From contig NZ_CP031963.1 in the NCBI RefSeq assembly GCF_003443675.1, positions 2,689,501 to 2,753,500 on the forward strand: a stretch of DNA of 64,000 nucleotides, read 5' to 3'. A program made the position numbers and the translations under genes. Below are positions 53,804 through 62,035 of the stretch, piece by piece. How positions within the stretch are numbered: position 1 is the stretch's first letter; each line of letters begins with the position of its first letter. The stretch is from Aquimarina sp. BL5 (lineage in GTDB: Bacteria; Bacteroidota; Bacteroidia; Flavobacteriales; Flavobacteriaceae). The notes beneath the pieces were generated by a model. That model did not search any database. It was given only the letters and a program-made list of their open reading frames with translations, and was not told where the DNA came from.

Positions 53804-54277
53804 ATGGAAACAACAAAGAACATCACCATCATACCTTTTGATTCTAAATACGCTAAGAATTTTGCTGACCTTAACGTGGAATGGTTAGAAAAATACTTTG
53901 TGATAGAGCCACACGATGTAGACTTATTAGAACGATGCGAGGAAACAATTATCAACAAAGGTGGTCATATTTTCTTTGCCAAGTCAGAAGATGATATTGC
54001 AGGTACATTCTCGCTTATTAAAATCGAAGAAGGAATCTATGAATTAGGAAAAATGGCCGTGTCCCCAAAATTTCAAGGACAAAGAATCGGGCAACAATTA
54101 ATGTTATACTGTATAGATTTTGCTAGAGACCAACACTGGACTAAGTTAATTTTATACTCTAACAGAATCTTAGAAAATGCCATACATATTTACAGAAAAT
54201 ATGGCTTTACAGAAATTAATCTCGAAAAAGATTCACCATATCTGCGAAGCAACATCAAAATGGAGTTAATACTATAA
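53804..54277 (+). CDS. GNAT family N-acetyltransferase
   Basis: 157 residues with the GNAT core: FADLNVEWLEKYFVIEPHD, then IAGTFSLIKIEEGIYELGKMAVSPKFQGQRIGQQLM (motif A, acetyl-CoA-binding Q/RxxGxG/A as QGQRIG), LILYSNRILENAIHIYRKYGFTEI at the end. It acetylates an amine on an unknown small molecule or protein. The MarR gene lies directly upstream, an arrangement typical of small detoxification or metabolite-sensing units. Confidence 0.9.
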   Translation: METTKNITIIPFDSKYAKNFADLNVEWLEKYFVIEPHDVDLLERCEETIINKGGHIFFAKSEDDIAGTFSLIKIEEGIYELGKMAVSPKFQGQRIGQQLMLYCIDFARDQHWTKLILYSNRILENAIHIYRKYGFTEINLEKDSPYLRSNIKMELIL

Positions 54278-54284
54278 AAACAAA

Positions 54285-54318
54285 AGTCCACCGCACAAAC
54301 ACACATGCGAGGCGGACT
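54285..54318. terminator. hairpin between GNAT and CBM21 genes
   Basis: Imperfect stem AGTCCaCC-GCA / TGCGAGGcGGACT around 54285-54318, with A-runs to its left that become T-runs for minus-strand transcription. It mainly suits the minus-strand CBM21 gene; it may also serve the GNAT gene. Confidence 0.5.
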
Positions 54319-54342
54319 CATTCATTAAATAAACGTCTTTAT

Positions 54343-55194
54343 TTAATTGTAAGAATTTATAGTTACCGTATAATTATTACCATAATTATTATCCCAGTAT
54401 TCGTCTCCATTTACGCTATAGACTACTGCATATTCTACCTGATCTTCTGAAGCGTCTAGTGTAGCATAACCTTGCCATCTCTCTACATTATAATTATTCG
54501 GGCTTTGGATACTATAGAACGGTCCATTAGTCCAAGTAGATCTAAACGCTAATGGTGCATATTTTTGTGTTTGCCAACCATCTGAAGAATATACTACTCC
54601 GACTTCCTTATCAGGTGATAGATTTCTTACGTCCACAGTAATATTAAATGTGTTTTTATTATCATAAGGAGCATAGGATAGTGATACAAAATCGGTGTCT
54701 ACGCTTACATTAAGATCGGATTTAGCAAACAAATAACCTTCTTGGTTATCCATTCTATAATTAGCACCAAAATTATTATCCCAGTAGGTACTTCCGTTTA
54801 CTACATATTTTATTACGAATTCATCATCATATTCCTCCGTTATACCATAACCACCTTGACTATATTCACCAGTCCATAATTCCGTTTGATTATCAATAGT
54901 AGTGTTATAAGATAAAACTATTTCATCCCAGCTCCCATCTTTCTTTTCGTGGTAAATAGACACACTCTTATCATATGCCAAATTAGCTACTTCTACAGCG
55001 AATTTATGATAATAAGATGTATAGCCCCGATAAGAACCAAATGATTTCCAGGCTTTTACCAATTTTACTGGATTTGAGTTTTTAGCAACTATTTCATTCT
55101 TAGTGACTTCTGATTCGGGATTTTCGATAAAATCATCTTCTGTGCTACAGGACAGCACTAATAAACTCATAAATAAATAAAAATATTTTTTCAT
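54343..55194 (-). CDS. lipoprotein with two CBM21-like starch-binding units (copy 1)
   Basis: 283 residues. The lipoprotein signal is MKKYFYLFMSLLVLSCSTED. Two repeats of about 100 residues follow, each ending in the CBM21 hallmark: STYWDNNFGANY near residue 145 and DEYWDNNYGNNY near the C-terminus, with VKNLAYDKSVSIYH-like first strands (here VANLAYDKSVSIYHEKKDGSWDE). CBM21 binds alpha-glucans such as starch and glycogen and is found mainly in eukaryotic proteins. No catalytic domain is present, so this is a surface binding protein. It is a tandem paralogue of the next gene, 38 bases away. Confidence 0.85.
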   Translation of the reverse strand: MKKYFYLFMSLLVLSCSTEDDFIENPESEVTKNEIVAKNSNPVKLVKAWKSFGSYRGYTSYYHKFAVEVANLAYDKSVSIYHEKKDGSWDEIVLSYNTTIDNQTELWTGEYSQGGYGITEEYDDEFVIKYVVNGSTYWDNNFGANYRMDNQEGYLFAKSDLNVSVDTDFVSLSYAPYDNKNTFNITVDVRNLSPDKEVGVVYSSDGWQTQKYAPLAFRSTWTNGPFYSIQSPNNYNVERWQGYATLDASEDQVEYAVVYSVNGDEYWDNNYGNNYTVTINSYN

Positions 55195-55232
55195 TGTTGT
55201 TAGTGATTTGTGGTTACTTAATTATTTGATTG

Positions 55233-56048
55233 TTAGTATATAATCTTATTCAAAGTGTAATTATCCCCATAATTATTATCCCAGTATTCCTGTCCATCTA
55301 CTTTGTAAATAATAGCAAAATCTATGGATTGAACGTTATCAGCCACTCGAATAGATGTGTCATAAACATCTACATCAAATTGATTGGGGCTCATAATATA
55401 ATGCGCATACCCAACTCTAAAATATCTTTGATACGTTAAGGGAACAGTATTTTTTGTTACCCAATTATCAGTTGTATAAACCACCTCCACGGCTGCCGGA
55501 GCACCATAATTACGTCTCGCATTAACATTTATAGCAAATGATGCTCCAGTAGATCTTGTAAAATCTTTATTAAGTTCTACATTTATTTCTGGGGACAGAT
55601 ACCCTCCAACATTTACTAACATACTATAGTTCTTACCGTTATTGTTATCCCAATACGTTTCTCCATTCACCGTATACTTCACTACGAACTCATCACTATA
55701 AATTTCATAATCAGGGGTAACCTCTCCCACCCATATCTCTTCATCATTATCAATAGCTTGTTCGAATGTTAGCGGTATATCTACCCAATTCCCATTATAA
55801 GTTGCATGATGGATTGCAACTTCTTTTTGATATGCTAGATTTTTAACCTTTACCTTAAATTTTCGCTGGTAATTGATCTGAACCGGACTGCTTCTGTTAG
55901 CGGTCCAGGCAGTTAATAACTTTACGTTTTCAGAACTAGTTTTTGCTGATAGTTCGATTGATTTCATTTCTGAATCCAAATTGTCTACATCTGATGTACA
56001 AGAAAATAGACCTAAGATCACACTAAGTACTAAACAAATTTTTCTCAT
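55233..56048 (-). CDS. lipoprotein with two CBM21-like starch-binding units (copy 2)
   Basis: 271 residues. The lipoprotein signal is MRKICLVLSVILGLFSCTSD. It has the same two-unit plan: VKNLAYQKEVAIHHATYNGNWVD, ETYWDNNNGKNY, then VEVVYTTDNWVTKNTVPL and QEYWDNNYGDNYTLN at the very end. Upstream lie palindromes with a LacI-type core (56089-56328). It is the first gene of the two-gene unit with copy 1. Likely role: surface capture of alpha-glucan; no Sus-like porin or amylase gene is in the window. Confidence 0.85.
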   Translation of the reverse strand: MRKICLVLSVILGLFSCTSDVDNLDSEMKSIELSAKTSSENVKLLTAWTANRSSPVQINYQRKFKVKVKNLAYQKEVAIHHATYNGNWVDIPLTFEQAIDNDEEIWVGEVTPDYEIYSDEFVVKYTVNGETYWDNNNGKNYSMLVNVGGYLSPEINVELNKDFTRSTGASFAINVNARRNYGAPAAVEVVYTTDNWVTKNTVPLTYQRYFRVGYAHYIMSPNQFDVDVYDTSIRVADNVQSIDFAIIYKVDGQEYWDNNYGDNYTLNKIIY

Positions 56049-56088
56049 GATTGCGGTTTTAGTTTAAGATGTTAGTTGTAAAAAAATT

Positions 56089-56328
56089 ACTTTTCGAAAA
56101 GTTTAGCTGATTGCTTTATAGCTATTTATAAGTAATAGAAGAAAAATTCCCTTACAATTTCTGAAAGTGTTTTTAACATTTTTTTTAACGAAAAACGTTT
56201 TCGGAAAATCAAAATTTTAACATTTTATTAAGCAATGATTTTTGGTATTATAAAGTTTAGTAATTTTGATGTTTTTTAATAAGAAAACTCTTCTATACGG
56301 CGAAAATATTTCGTCACATATTTCGAAA
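56089..56328. promoter_or_regulatory. cluster of TTTCGAAA / AAAACGTTTT palindromes
   Basis: ACTTTTCGAAAAGT at 56089-56102 is a perfect 14-bp palindrome; CGAAAA-ACG-TTTTCG lies at 56189-56203, containing the AAAACGTTTT core typical of LacI-family operators; CGAAA-ATA-TTTCG lies at 56301-56313; TTTCGAAA lies at 56321-56328. They stand 40-280 bases upstream of the CBM21 lipoprotein unit and may be sites for a sugar-responsive LacI-type regulator that is not encoded here. Confidence 0.4.
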
Positions 56329-56437
56329 ATGTTTAGTACAATATTTTGAAAATTTGGTCAATACGAAAACAAAACCAATTTTGTAGTGAGATAAAAAAAT
56401 GAAACATCATCAAAAAGTATCTGTCCTCTAAATCCAT

Positions 56438-56520
56438 CCACCCTTTCGACAAGATCAATGACATTGGGCAACAAAAACCTTTTTTTTCTCCAACCACTGG
56501 GCGAAATCGAAGTGAAAGGT
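56438..56520. repeat. imperfect inverted repeat, degraded dispersed element
   Basis: Left arm around CCCTTTCGACAAGATCAATG (from 56441) and right arm CACTGGGCGAAATCGAAGTG (56495-56514) are imperfect reverse complements about 20 bases apart. TTTCGAC...TCAATGACA and TGAGCGAAxTCGAAxTG words are common dispersed repeats in Bacteroidota; these look like degraded copies. Confidence 0.45.
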
Positions 56521-56538
56521 CTCAAGGCTAGTTTTTGT

Positions 56539-56633
56539 GTAAACACAACCGTTATTCCCCTTTTTATCGAAGGGGTGTTTCCCCCTTTTTCAAAAAGTCC
56601 GCTGACATCATGACTTCATGAAAACCTATCGAA
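56539..56633 (+). repeat. intergenic element B, with GC runs, related to 25875-25985
   Basis: GTAAACACAA (56539-56548), CCCC (56557-56560), GGGG (56572-56575), CCCCCTTTTT (56581-56590) and AAAACCTATCGAA (56621-56633) are all shared with element A. TTGTGT-AA-ACACAA (56535-56548) is a perfect inverted repeat. The run order C4-N-G4-N5-C5-T5 is the same as in A. Confidence 0.4.
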
Positions 56634-56761
56634 ACTAACTGCAATTAAACATTTTACGCCATTTAAAATACAATTGCATCGTACGTAAATTTTTTTAAAC
56701 TATTTAAAATGGTATTTTTAATTCTTAAAACTTTGCTAAACCAAGTTTTTAGCTAATACAT

Positions 56762-56781
56762 ATTTTGGTTAAAACCAAAAT
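56762..56781 (+). promoter_or_regulatory. inverted repeat upstream of the sensor lipoprotein gene
   Basis: ATTTTGGTT-AA-AACCAAAAT, 9-bp arms with a 2-base centre, 31 bases before the ATG. It looks like a dimer operator; the binding protein is unknown. Confidence 0.4.
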
Positions 56782-56812
56782 CACACAAATACTTAATAAA
56801 CCTATATCAAAA

Positions 56813-57547
56813 ATGAAACAACAAATCAACCACATTAAACAGTATGTAATTATTGCCTTTGCATTAATTCTTGTAATTTCTTGTAAAGAAGGACAAACAA
56901 ATGCTCCTGAATTAGCAAATTTAGAAAGAAGCATTAAGGAGAAAGATAGTATTATCAGTAACTTAAAAGAGCAACTTGGAGAATTAGCTGATGATAAGCG
57001 CAGAATACCAAACAATATCGTACAATCTGAATTTGCTAAAGAAATTTACCATTTATACGATGAAAGAGAAGAATTAATCAATCAAGTAATAGGACAAGAT
57101 GGAGAGGACAAACCATTTAAAGCAACACGATCGCTCTTTTATGACATTGATGATTTACAACAATATATTAGATATGTTAAAATAAAATCACGTAAAGCTA
57201 GAGTAAAACCATCAGGATTTAGATTTTATTTTGCGCTATACCCTAAAGAGTACGTACGTGATAGAGAGAATAAAAAATACGCACAACGACAGACCTTTTT
57301 CATTGCTCCGACACTAAGAAAAAAAATAGATGGAAGAGCTGTTGATTTAGGATATACCTTAGACAACAAATTCAATGTCGAACTATTAAAAGATATTATT
57401 GGATTTGATAGTATTAGAAAAAAGGATGGTAAAATGTATCAAAAAGCTGGTTTCTTTAATGTAAATCTTAGTAACTTATTAGAAGAAGAAAATAGTTTAA
57501 TAGCAAATGAGGTAAGTGGAACCCCTCCTATGGGAGAAGAACAGTAA
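56813..57547 (+). CDS. coiled-coil lipoprotein preceding a two-component system
   Basis: 244 residues from ATG 56813. The signal segment YVIIAFALILVISC gives a lipidated Cys. A coiled coil (LERSIKEKDSIISNLKEQLGELADDK) comes next, then a globular part (SLFYDIDDLQQYIRYVKIKSRKA, FRFYFALYPKEYVRDRENKKYAQRQTFFIAPTLR). Eight bases separate it from the membrane protein gene, and with it and the kinase it forms an operon. A periplasmic sensing or stimulus-binding part for the kinase is inferred from position. No family recognised. Confidence 0.7.
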   Translation: MKQQINHIKQYVIIAFALILVISCKEGQTNAPELANLERSIKEKDSIISNLKEQLGELADDKRRIPNNIVQSEFAKEIYHLYDEREELINQVIGQDGEDKPFKATRSLFYDIDDLQQYIRYVKIKSRKARVKPSGFRFYFALYPKEYVRDRENKKYAQRQTFFIAPTLRKKIDGRAVDLGYTLDNKFNVELLKDIIGFDSIRKKDGKMYQKAGFFNVNLSNLLEEENSLIANEVSGTPPMGEEQ

Positions 57548-57555
57548 AAAAAGCA

Positions 57556-58218
57556 ATGAATCTAAGCAACGAATTTATAAATACCTTAATAAAAATTTGT
57601 ATTGGTTTTGAAGTTTTTACGGCGATTGTAGGAACAATTTTCTTTTACAAATATAAAAACGTGAAATTTCTAAGGTATTTTATATTTTTCATTTGGTACG
57701 TTGCTTTTAATGAATTGGTAGGACTTTACATTAAACTAGATGGAGGAGTAAACGCAATAATCCACAATATCTATAATGCCGTTAACTTCACATTTTTCTT
57801 GTTATTATATCGGTACTATTTTAAAAATAATAAAAACAAGAAGTTAGCACTTTATTTTAGTATTATATATTTAAGTTCTTTTATAATCAATGGTTTTTTC
57901 GAGAATTATATTGAAGAATATCAAAGATTACCATATATACTGGGAGCGTTATTTTTAGTCATTAGTATTTTGCTTTACTTTTTTGAAATATTAAATTCTG
58001 AGCAGGTTCTGAACGCAAAAAAGAATCTGCTCATATGGATTAGCTTTGGATTACTAATATATTTTGTTGGTAATCTGCCTTTCAGAATTCTAAGAAATTA
58101 TTACATCGAATTGACTGATGCTACAGTTTTACTTTTAGTAAATATTACTTTAACAGTAATCATGAATACCTGTTTTATTATTGGATTTATATGGAGCGAC
58201 AAGAAACAGCAATATTAA
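57556..58218 (+). CDS. polytopic membrane protein, 220 residues
   Basis: About seven hydrophobic segments, for example IGFEVFTAIVGTIFFYKY, FLRYFIFFIWYVAFNELVGLYI, ILGALFLVISILLYFFEIL and LLVNITLTVIMNTCFIIGFIWS. It has the look of a 7TM sensor module without a soluble domain. Its last 28 bases overlap the start of the histidine kinase gene in another frame. This strong overlap suggests tight coupling, perhaps with the kinase using this protein as its membrane sensor. No family recognised. Confidence 0.75.
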   Translation: MNLSNEFINTLIKICIGFEVFTAIVGTIFFYKYKNVKFLRYFIFFIWYVAFNELVGLYIKLDGGVNAIIHNIYNAVNFTFFLLLYRYYFKNNKNKKLALYFSIIYLSSFIINGFFENYIEEYQRLPYILGALFLVISILLYFFEILNSEQVLNAKKNLLIWISFGLLIYFVGNLPFRILRNYYIELTDATVLLLVNITLTVIMNTCFIIGFIWSDKKQQY

Positions 58219-58982
58219 TAGCTACTGTAGTACTCATTATATTAGTTATTCTTATTATTACGCTTTTCTGGGTTTTCCAGAGAAGAAAAAACAGTTTATT
58301 GCTACAGCAGAAAGAAGCGGAAAAGAAGTTCGAACGTGCTATTGCAGAAACTCAGATAGAAATACGAGAAGAGACACTTAGAAATATTAGTTGGGAGCTG
58401 CATGATAATATTGGTCAGTTACTCACACTAGCAAAAATACAAGTTGATGTAGCTAAAGAAGACCCGAAAAAGCTTCCGGAAGTTACAGAAACGATTACTA
58501 AGAGTCTTACGGAACTAAGAGCGCTATCTAAACTGATTAATCCAGATGCGATCAAAAGCCTGAGCCTTACAGAAGCTATTGCCTTAGAAGTAGAACGATT
58601 TAATAGATTACAATTTATTGAAGCTACGCTAAGCAGTAATACAGAAGTAAGAACCTTAGATGACAAAGCAGAAATTATCATTTTCAGAATATTACAAGAG
58701 TTTTTTAGCAATACTATTAAACATTCTAAAGCTTCTAAACTAAATGTAAATGTTCGTTACAGTAAGGATAAATTAATCATCAATGCAAAAGATGACGGAG
58801 TAGGTTTTGATAAAAAAGATCTTAAATCCAGACAAAATATTGGTATTGGATTATGCAATATGCAGAATAGAGGAAAATTAATAAATGCAGAAGTTAGTTT
58901 GGATTCTGCTAAAGGAAAAGGTACCGCCATAACCTTAACATATCATTATAAAAAAATGGTTACAGAAGAGGAAGTCGATTAA
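58191..58982 (+). CDS. sensor histidine kinase, DesK/NarX type
   Basis: 263 residues. One N-terminal helix (ILIATVVLIILVILIITLFWVF) anchors it; no periplasmic domain is present. HisKA_3 has the phospho-His in NISWELHDNIGQLLTLAKI, and the HATPase part has FFSNTIKHSKASK (N-box), AKDDGVGFD (G1) and NIGIGLCNMQNRGKL, GKGTAITLTYH (G2). It phosphorylates the LuxR-type regulator 46 bases downstream. Sensing must come from the membrane helix or from the preceding membrane protein and lipoprotein. Confidence 0.93.
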   Translation: MERQETAILIATVVLIILVILIITLFWVFQRRKNSLLLQQKEAEKKFERAIAETQIEIREETLRNISWELHDNIGQLLTLAKIQVDVAKEDPKKLPEVTETITKSLTELRALSKLINPDAIKSLSLTEAIALEVERFNRLQFIEATLSSNTEVRTLDDKAEIIIFRILQEFFSNTIKHSKASKLNVNVRYSKDKLIINAKDDGVGFDKKDLKSRQNIGIGLCNMQNRGKLINAEVSLDSAKGKGTAITLTYHYKKMVTEEEVD

Positions 58983-59028
58983 CATAATATAAAGTCACCA
59001 AAAGGCTATTCACACAAAAAATACACTC

Positions 59029-59667
59029 ATGAAGTACTCAGTAGTAATTGTAGAAGATCATATCCTATTATCACAGGCACTTGCAGGATTGGTAAATGGA
59101 TTTTCTAAATTCAAAATATTGTACCTGTGTAAAAATGGAAGAGAACTACTTACTCGATTAAAAGATCCTAAGAACATTCCGGATATTGTTCTTATGGACA
59201 TCAATATGCCTATTATGAACGGTATTGAGACTACGATCGCTCTCAAAGAAGAATATCCGCAAGTAAATGTTCTAGCCCTTTCTGTAGAAGAAGATGAAAA
59301 AACCATTCTTAAAATGCTTCGAGCGGGTGCCAAAGGATATTTACTGAAAGACACCGAAAAGAGTATTCTAGAAAATGCACTGGTAGAAGTACAAGAAACC
59401 GGTTTCTATCACACTAAAGATGTTACTAATTTATTATTAGGTTCACTCAACCCTAAAAAAGAAAACAAAGTACAATTAAAAGAGCGTGAAATGGAATTCA
59501 TTAAACATGCTTGCACGGAAAAAACATATAAAGAAATAGCAAGTGATATGTGTCTTAGCCCCAAAACCATAGAAGGGTATAGAGATTCTATATTTGAAAA
59601 ATTACATCTAAAAAATAGAACTGGACTTGTAATTTACGCCATAAAGAATAAAATTTTTATTCCTTAA
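59029..59667 (+). CDS. NarL/FixJ (LuxR) family response regulator
   Basis: 212 residues. Receiver domain with acidic pocket (SVVIVEDHILL), phospho-Asp in DIVLMDINMPIMNGIE, Lys in KGYLLKDTEKSI; C-terminal LuxR helix-turn-helix (LKEREMEFIKHACTEKTYKEIA...LSPKTIEGYRDSIFEKLHLKNR). It partners with the upstream kinase. Targets are unknown; the palindromes at 56762 and in 56089-56328 are possible sites. Confidence 0.94.
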   Translation: MKYSVVIVEDHILLSQALAGLVNGFSKFKILYLCKNGRELLTRLKDPKNIPDIVLMDINMPIMNGIETTIALKEEYPQVNVLALSVEEDEKTILKMLRAGAKGYLLKDTEKSILENALVEVQETGFYHTKDVTNLLLGSLNPKKENKVQLKEREMEFIKHACTEKTYKEIASDMCLSPKTIEGYRDSIFEKLHLKNRTGLVIYAIKNKIFIP

Positions 59668-59761
59668 CATAGCATAGTGATTATATAACTACTTTAAAAA
59701 ATAATTCCTTCATAAAGTAATAAATCGATTTTGGCGCGTTTATTGATAAGTTGCATAAAAC

Positions 59762-59799
59762 AGTTTTGAAACATATTTTTTGGATAAACTTTCAAAACT
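59762..59799 (+). repeat. 10-bp inverted repeat with 18-base loop
   Basis: AGTTTTGAAA / TTTCAAAACT, perfect arms, upstream of the GGGAT hairpin and its T-run. It may be part of a small RNA or a binding site. Confidence 0.4.
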
Positions 59800-59936
59800 A
59801 ATATGAATAAGATCCCTCACTCAATGCGGGATTAGTTCAACTATCTTTTTTTTAATCTTTTGCTTTTAGCGAATTTTATAAAAAAGTTTCACTAAACTAA
59901 CCATCGATTACCTACAGAAGTACGCTGTATTTTGTT

Positions 59937-59944
59937 TATTTTTG
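59937..59944 (+). promoter_or_regulatory. -7 promoter element for rpoN
   Basis: TATTTTTG, an exact TAnnTTTG match 26 bases before the rpoN ATG. No TTTG box at 19-20 bases upstream is seen. Confidence 0.5.
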
Positions 59945-59969
59945 TGAGTATAAGAACATTGACATTTTT

Positions 59970-61430
59970 ATGCTAAAGCAACAATTAAATTTTAAACTTT
60001 CTCAAAAACTTTCTCCTCAGCAAATTCAGTTGATGAAGCTAATTCAGCTTCCTACACAAGCATTTGAACAGCGTTTAAAGCAAGAAATGGAGGAAAACCC
60101 CGCATTAGATAGCGGCAAGGAAAAAGCTGATGAGTTTGAGGATGCTTTTGGTGATGAAAATTCCAGTGAAGATGATTACGGAACAGAAAAAATAGAAACA
60201 GACATCAATGTTGATGAATATCTTAGTGATGACGAAATACCTAGTTATCGTTTAAGCTCTAATAATTATAGTGCTGATGATGAAGAAAAAAATGTTCCTT
60301 ATGCATCTGGAACATCATTCCACCAACATTTGGTAAATCAATTGAACACCTATCGATTTGACGAAGAAGAGCGAGAAATTGCAGAGTTTCTTGTTGGAAG
60401 TATTGACGAAAGTGGTTATATCAGAAGATCTTTAGCAGATATTCTAGATGATCTCGCTTTTACACAAAATGTATACACCACTGAGGAGAAAATAGAAAGC
60501 ATCCTGAAAATAGTACACCAACTAGATCCAGCGGGTGTTGGCGCCAGAAATCTTCAAGAATGCCTATTGATTCAATTAGAAAGAAAGGAAATCACTATAC
60601 CAATTAAATTGGCATCAATGATCTTAGACAAGTCTTTTGATCATTTTAGTAAAAAGCATTATGATAAGCTTTTAACTAAATTCGACATTACAGAAGATTT
60701 ATTAAAAGAAGCAATTGAAGAAATTGAGCATCTTAACCCAAAACCGGGCGGAGCTTATGCCGGTAATAATAAACTTATAGAACACGTAGTTCCTGATTTC
60801 ACTATCAGAATTGTGGAAGGAGAACTAGAACTTACATTAAATGGCCGTAACGCTCCGGAATTACACGTTTCCAGAGAGTATAACAATATGCTACAAGGCT
60901 ATAAAGCTAGTAAGGAAAAATCTAAATCACAAAAGGATGCAGTAATGTTTATCAAGCAAAAATTAGATGCTGCCAAATGGTTCATTGAAGCTGTTAAACA
61001 AAGACAACAAACACTTTTTTTAACAATGAGTGCAATAATGCACTATCAAAAAAGTTATTTCTTAAGTGGAGACGAGCGTAATCTAAAACCTATGATCCTT
61101 AAAGATATCGCGGATGAGATTGATATGGATGTTAGTACGGTTTCTAGAGTAGCAAATAGTAAGTATGTAGATACTCCTTATGGAACGAAACTGATCAAAG
61201 AATTTTTCTCTGAATCTATGACTAACGATCAAGGAGAAGAAGTTTCTACAAGAGAAATAAAAAAAATACTGGAAATTACGATAGGGGAAGAAGACAAGAA
61301 AAAACCTCTTACAGACGAGAAGTTAGCAAAAATCCTAAAAGAAAAAGGATACCCTATAGCCAGAAGAACTGTAGCCAAGTACAGGGAGCAATTGGATATT
61401 TCGGTTGCCAGGCTACGAAAAAAGATTTAA
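59970..61430 (+). CDS. rpoN: RNA polymerase sigma-54 factor
   Basis: 486 residues, full length. Region I is the Gln/Leu-rich LSQKLSPQQIQLMKLIQLPTQAFEQRL. An acidic region II (about 45-110) follows. Core- and promoter-binding regions include VHQLDPAGVGARNLQECLLIQL, LNPKPGGAYAG and MDVSTVSRVANSKYVDTPYG. The RpoN box is ARRTVAKYREQL near the C-terminus. It directs polymerase to -24/-12 promoters and needs AAA+ activators. No activator gene is adjacent. Its stop overlaps the next start by one base (TAATG). Confidence 0.97.
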   Translation: MLKQQLNFKLSQKLSPQQIQLMKLIQLPTQAFEQRLKQEMEENPALDSGKEKADEFEDAFGDENSSEDDYGTEKIETDINVDEYLSDDEIPSYRLSSNNYSADDEEKNVPYASGTSFHQHLVNQLNTYRFDEEEREIAEFLVGSIDESGYIRRSLADILDDLAFTQNVYTTEEKIESILKIVHQLDPAGVGARNLQECLLIQLERKEITIPIKLASMILDKSFDHFSKKHYDKLLTKFDITEDLLKEAIEEIEHLNPKPGGAYAGNNKLIEHVVPDFTIRIVEGELELTLNGRNAPELHVSREYNNMLQGYKASKEKSKSQKDAVMFIKQKLDAAKWFIEAVKQRQQTLFLTMSAIMHYQKSYFLSGDERNLKPMILKDIADEIDMDVSTVSRVANSKYVDTPYGTKLIKEFFSESMTNDQGEEVSTREIKKILEITIGEEDKKKPLTDEKLAKILKEKGYPIARRTVAKYREQLDISVARLRKKI

Positions 61431-62035
61431 TGAACTTTTTACTAAAAAGCATTTCATATATTTTTCACCCCTTATTGATGCCCATAGCTGGCTCGGTAAC
61501 TTATTTTGTTACTGCCCCTAGATTTATTCCGGAAAATATTATTCAAGCAAAAATTCTAGGCTTAATAGTTGTTACCATACTTATCCCAATAGTTCTCTAC
61601 TTTTTTCTTAGGACTACTGGTATTATCACTTCTATTCATTTAGAAGATGTAAAGCAACGAAAAATCCCTTTATTGTTGCAGTCATTATTATTGCTTTTAG
61701 TGATTAAAATGATTATCGACGCATATAATTACCCCGAACTGTATTTTTTCTTTCTCGGAGCTTTATTATCATCTTTAAGTGCCATTTTTATGGTGTTTTT
61801 TGGTATAAAGGCAAGCCTACATATGATCGGAACAGGAGCCGTTACCATGTTTACAATTGCATTAAGCATACATTTCGAAATAAATCTTATTTTATTTATT
61901 GCTGCCATGATTATAGCTAATGGTCTAGTGGCTACATCGAGATTGCATTTTAAGGCGCATACTAACCTAGAACTTACACTTGGTTTTTTGATAGGTGTTA
62001 TCCCTCAACTTACTCTAGTTAATTTCTGGCTATAG
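61430..62035 (+). CDS. PAP2-like integral membrane protein
   Basis: 201 residues, six hydrophobic segments. IKASLHMIGTG and VATSRLHFKAHTNLELTLG recall the KxxxH and SRxxxxxHxxxxxxxG motifs of PAP2 phosphatases, but the first motif with its Arg/Pro is not clear, so activity is uncertain. It is translationally coupled to rpoN. Its end overlaps the porin-like gene on the other strand by 6 bases (tail to tail). Confidence 0.6.
   Translation: MNFLLKSISYIFHPLLMPIAGSVTYFVTAPRFIPENIIQAKILGLIVVTILIPIVLYFFLRTTGIITSIHLEDVKQRKIPLLLQSLLLLLVIKMIIDAYNYPELYFFFLGALLSSLSAIFMVFFGIKASLHMIGTGAVTMFTIALSIHFEINLILFIAAMIIANGLVATSRLHFKAHTNLELTLGFLIGVIPQLTLVNFWL

Larger units (their letters stand above)
56049..56812. 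other. long intergenic region between CBM21 and two-component operons
   Basis: About 760 bases without a gene. From left to right: a palindrome cluster (56089-56328), an AT-rich stretch, an imperfect inverted repeat (56438-56520), GC-run element B (56539-56633), and the inverted repeat at 56762-56781. A small open frame in the repeat area reads like other repeat-derived spurious peptides and is not called as a gene. Confidence 0.4.
59668..59969 (+). other. intergenic region upstream of rpoN with two hairpins
   Basis: Holds AGTTTTGAAA (59762-59771) with TTTCAAAACT (59790-59799), a perfect 10-bp stem. Next is ATCCC / GGGAT around 59812-59832, then a run of eight T, which can act as terminator. 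A weak TACTTTA / TAAAGTA pair is at 59690-59719. The rpoN -7 element is at 59937. The middle part could encode a small RNA, with no clear promoter. Confidence 0.35.

Noticed and set aside
56358..56546. Small minus-strand frame in the CBM21/two-component intergenic region
   Set aside because: It covers the degraded inverted repeat and element B; its Arg/Phe-rich sequence is of the kind produced by dispersed repeats.
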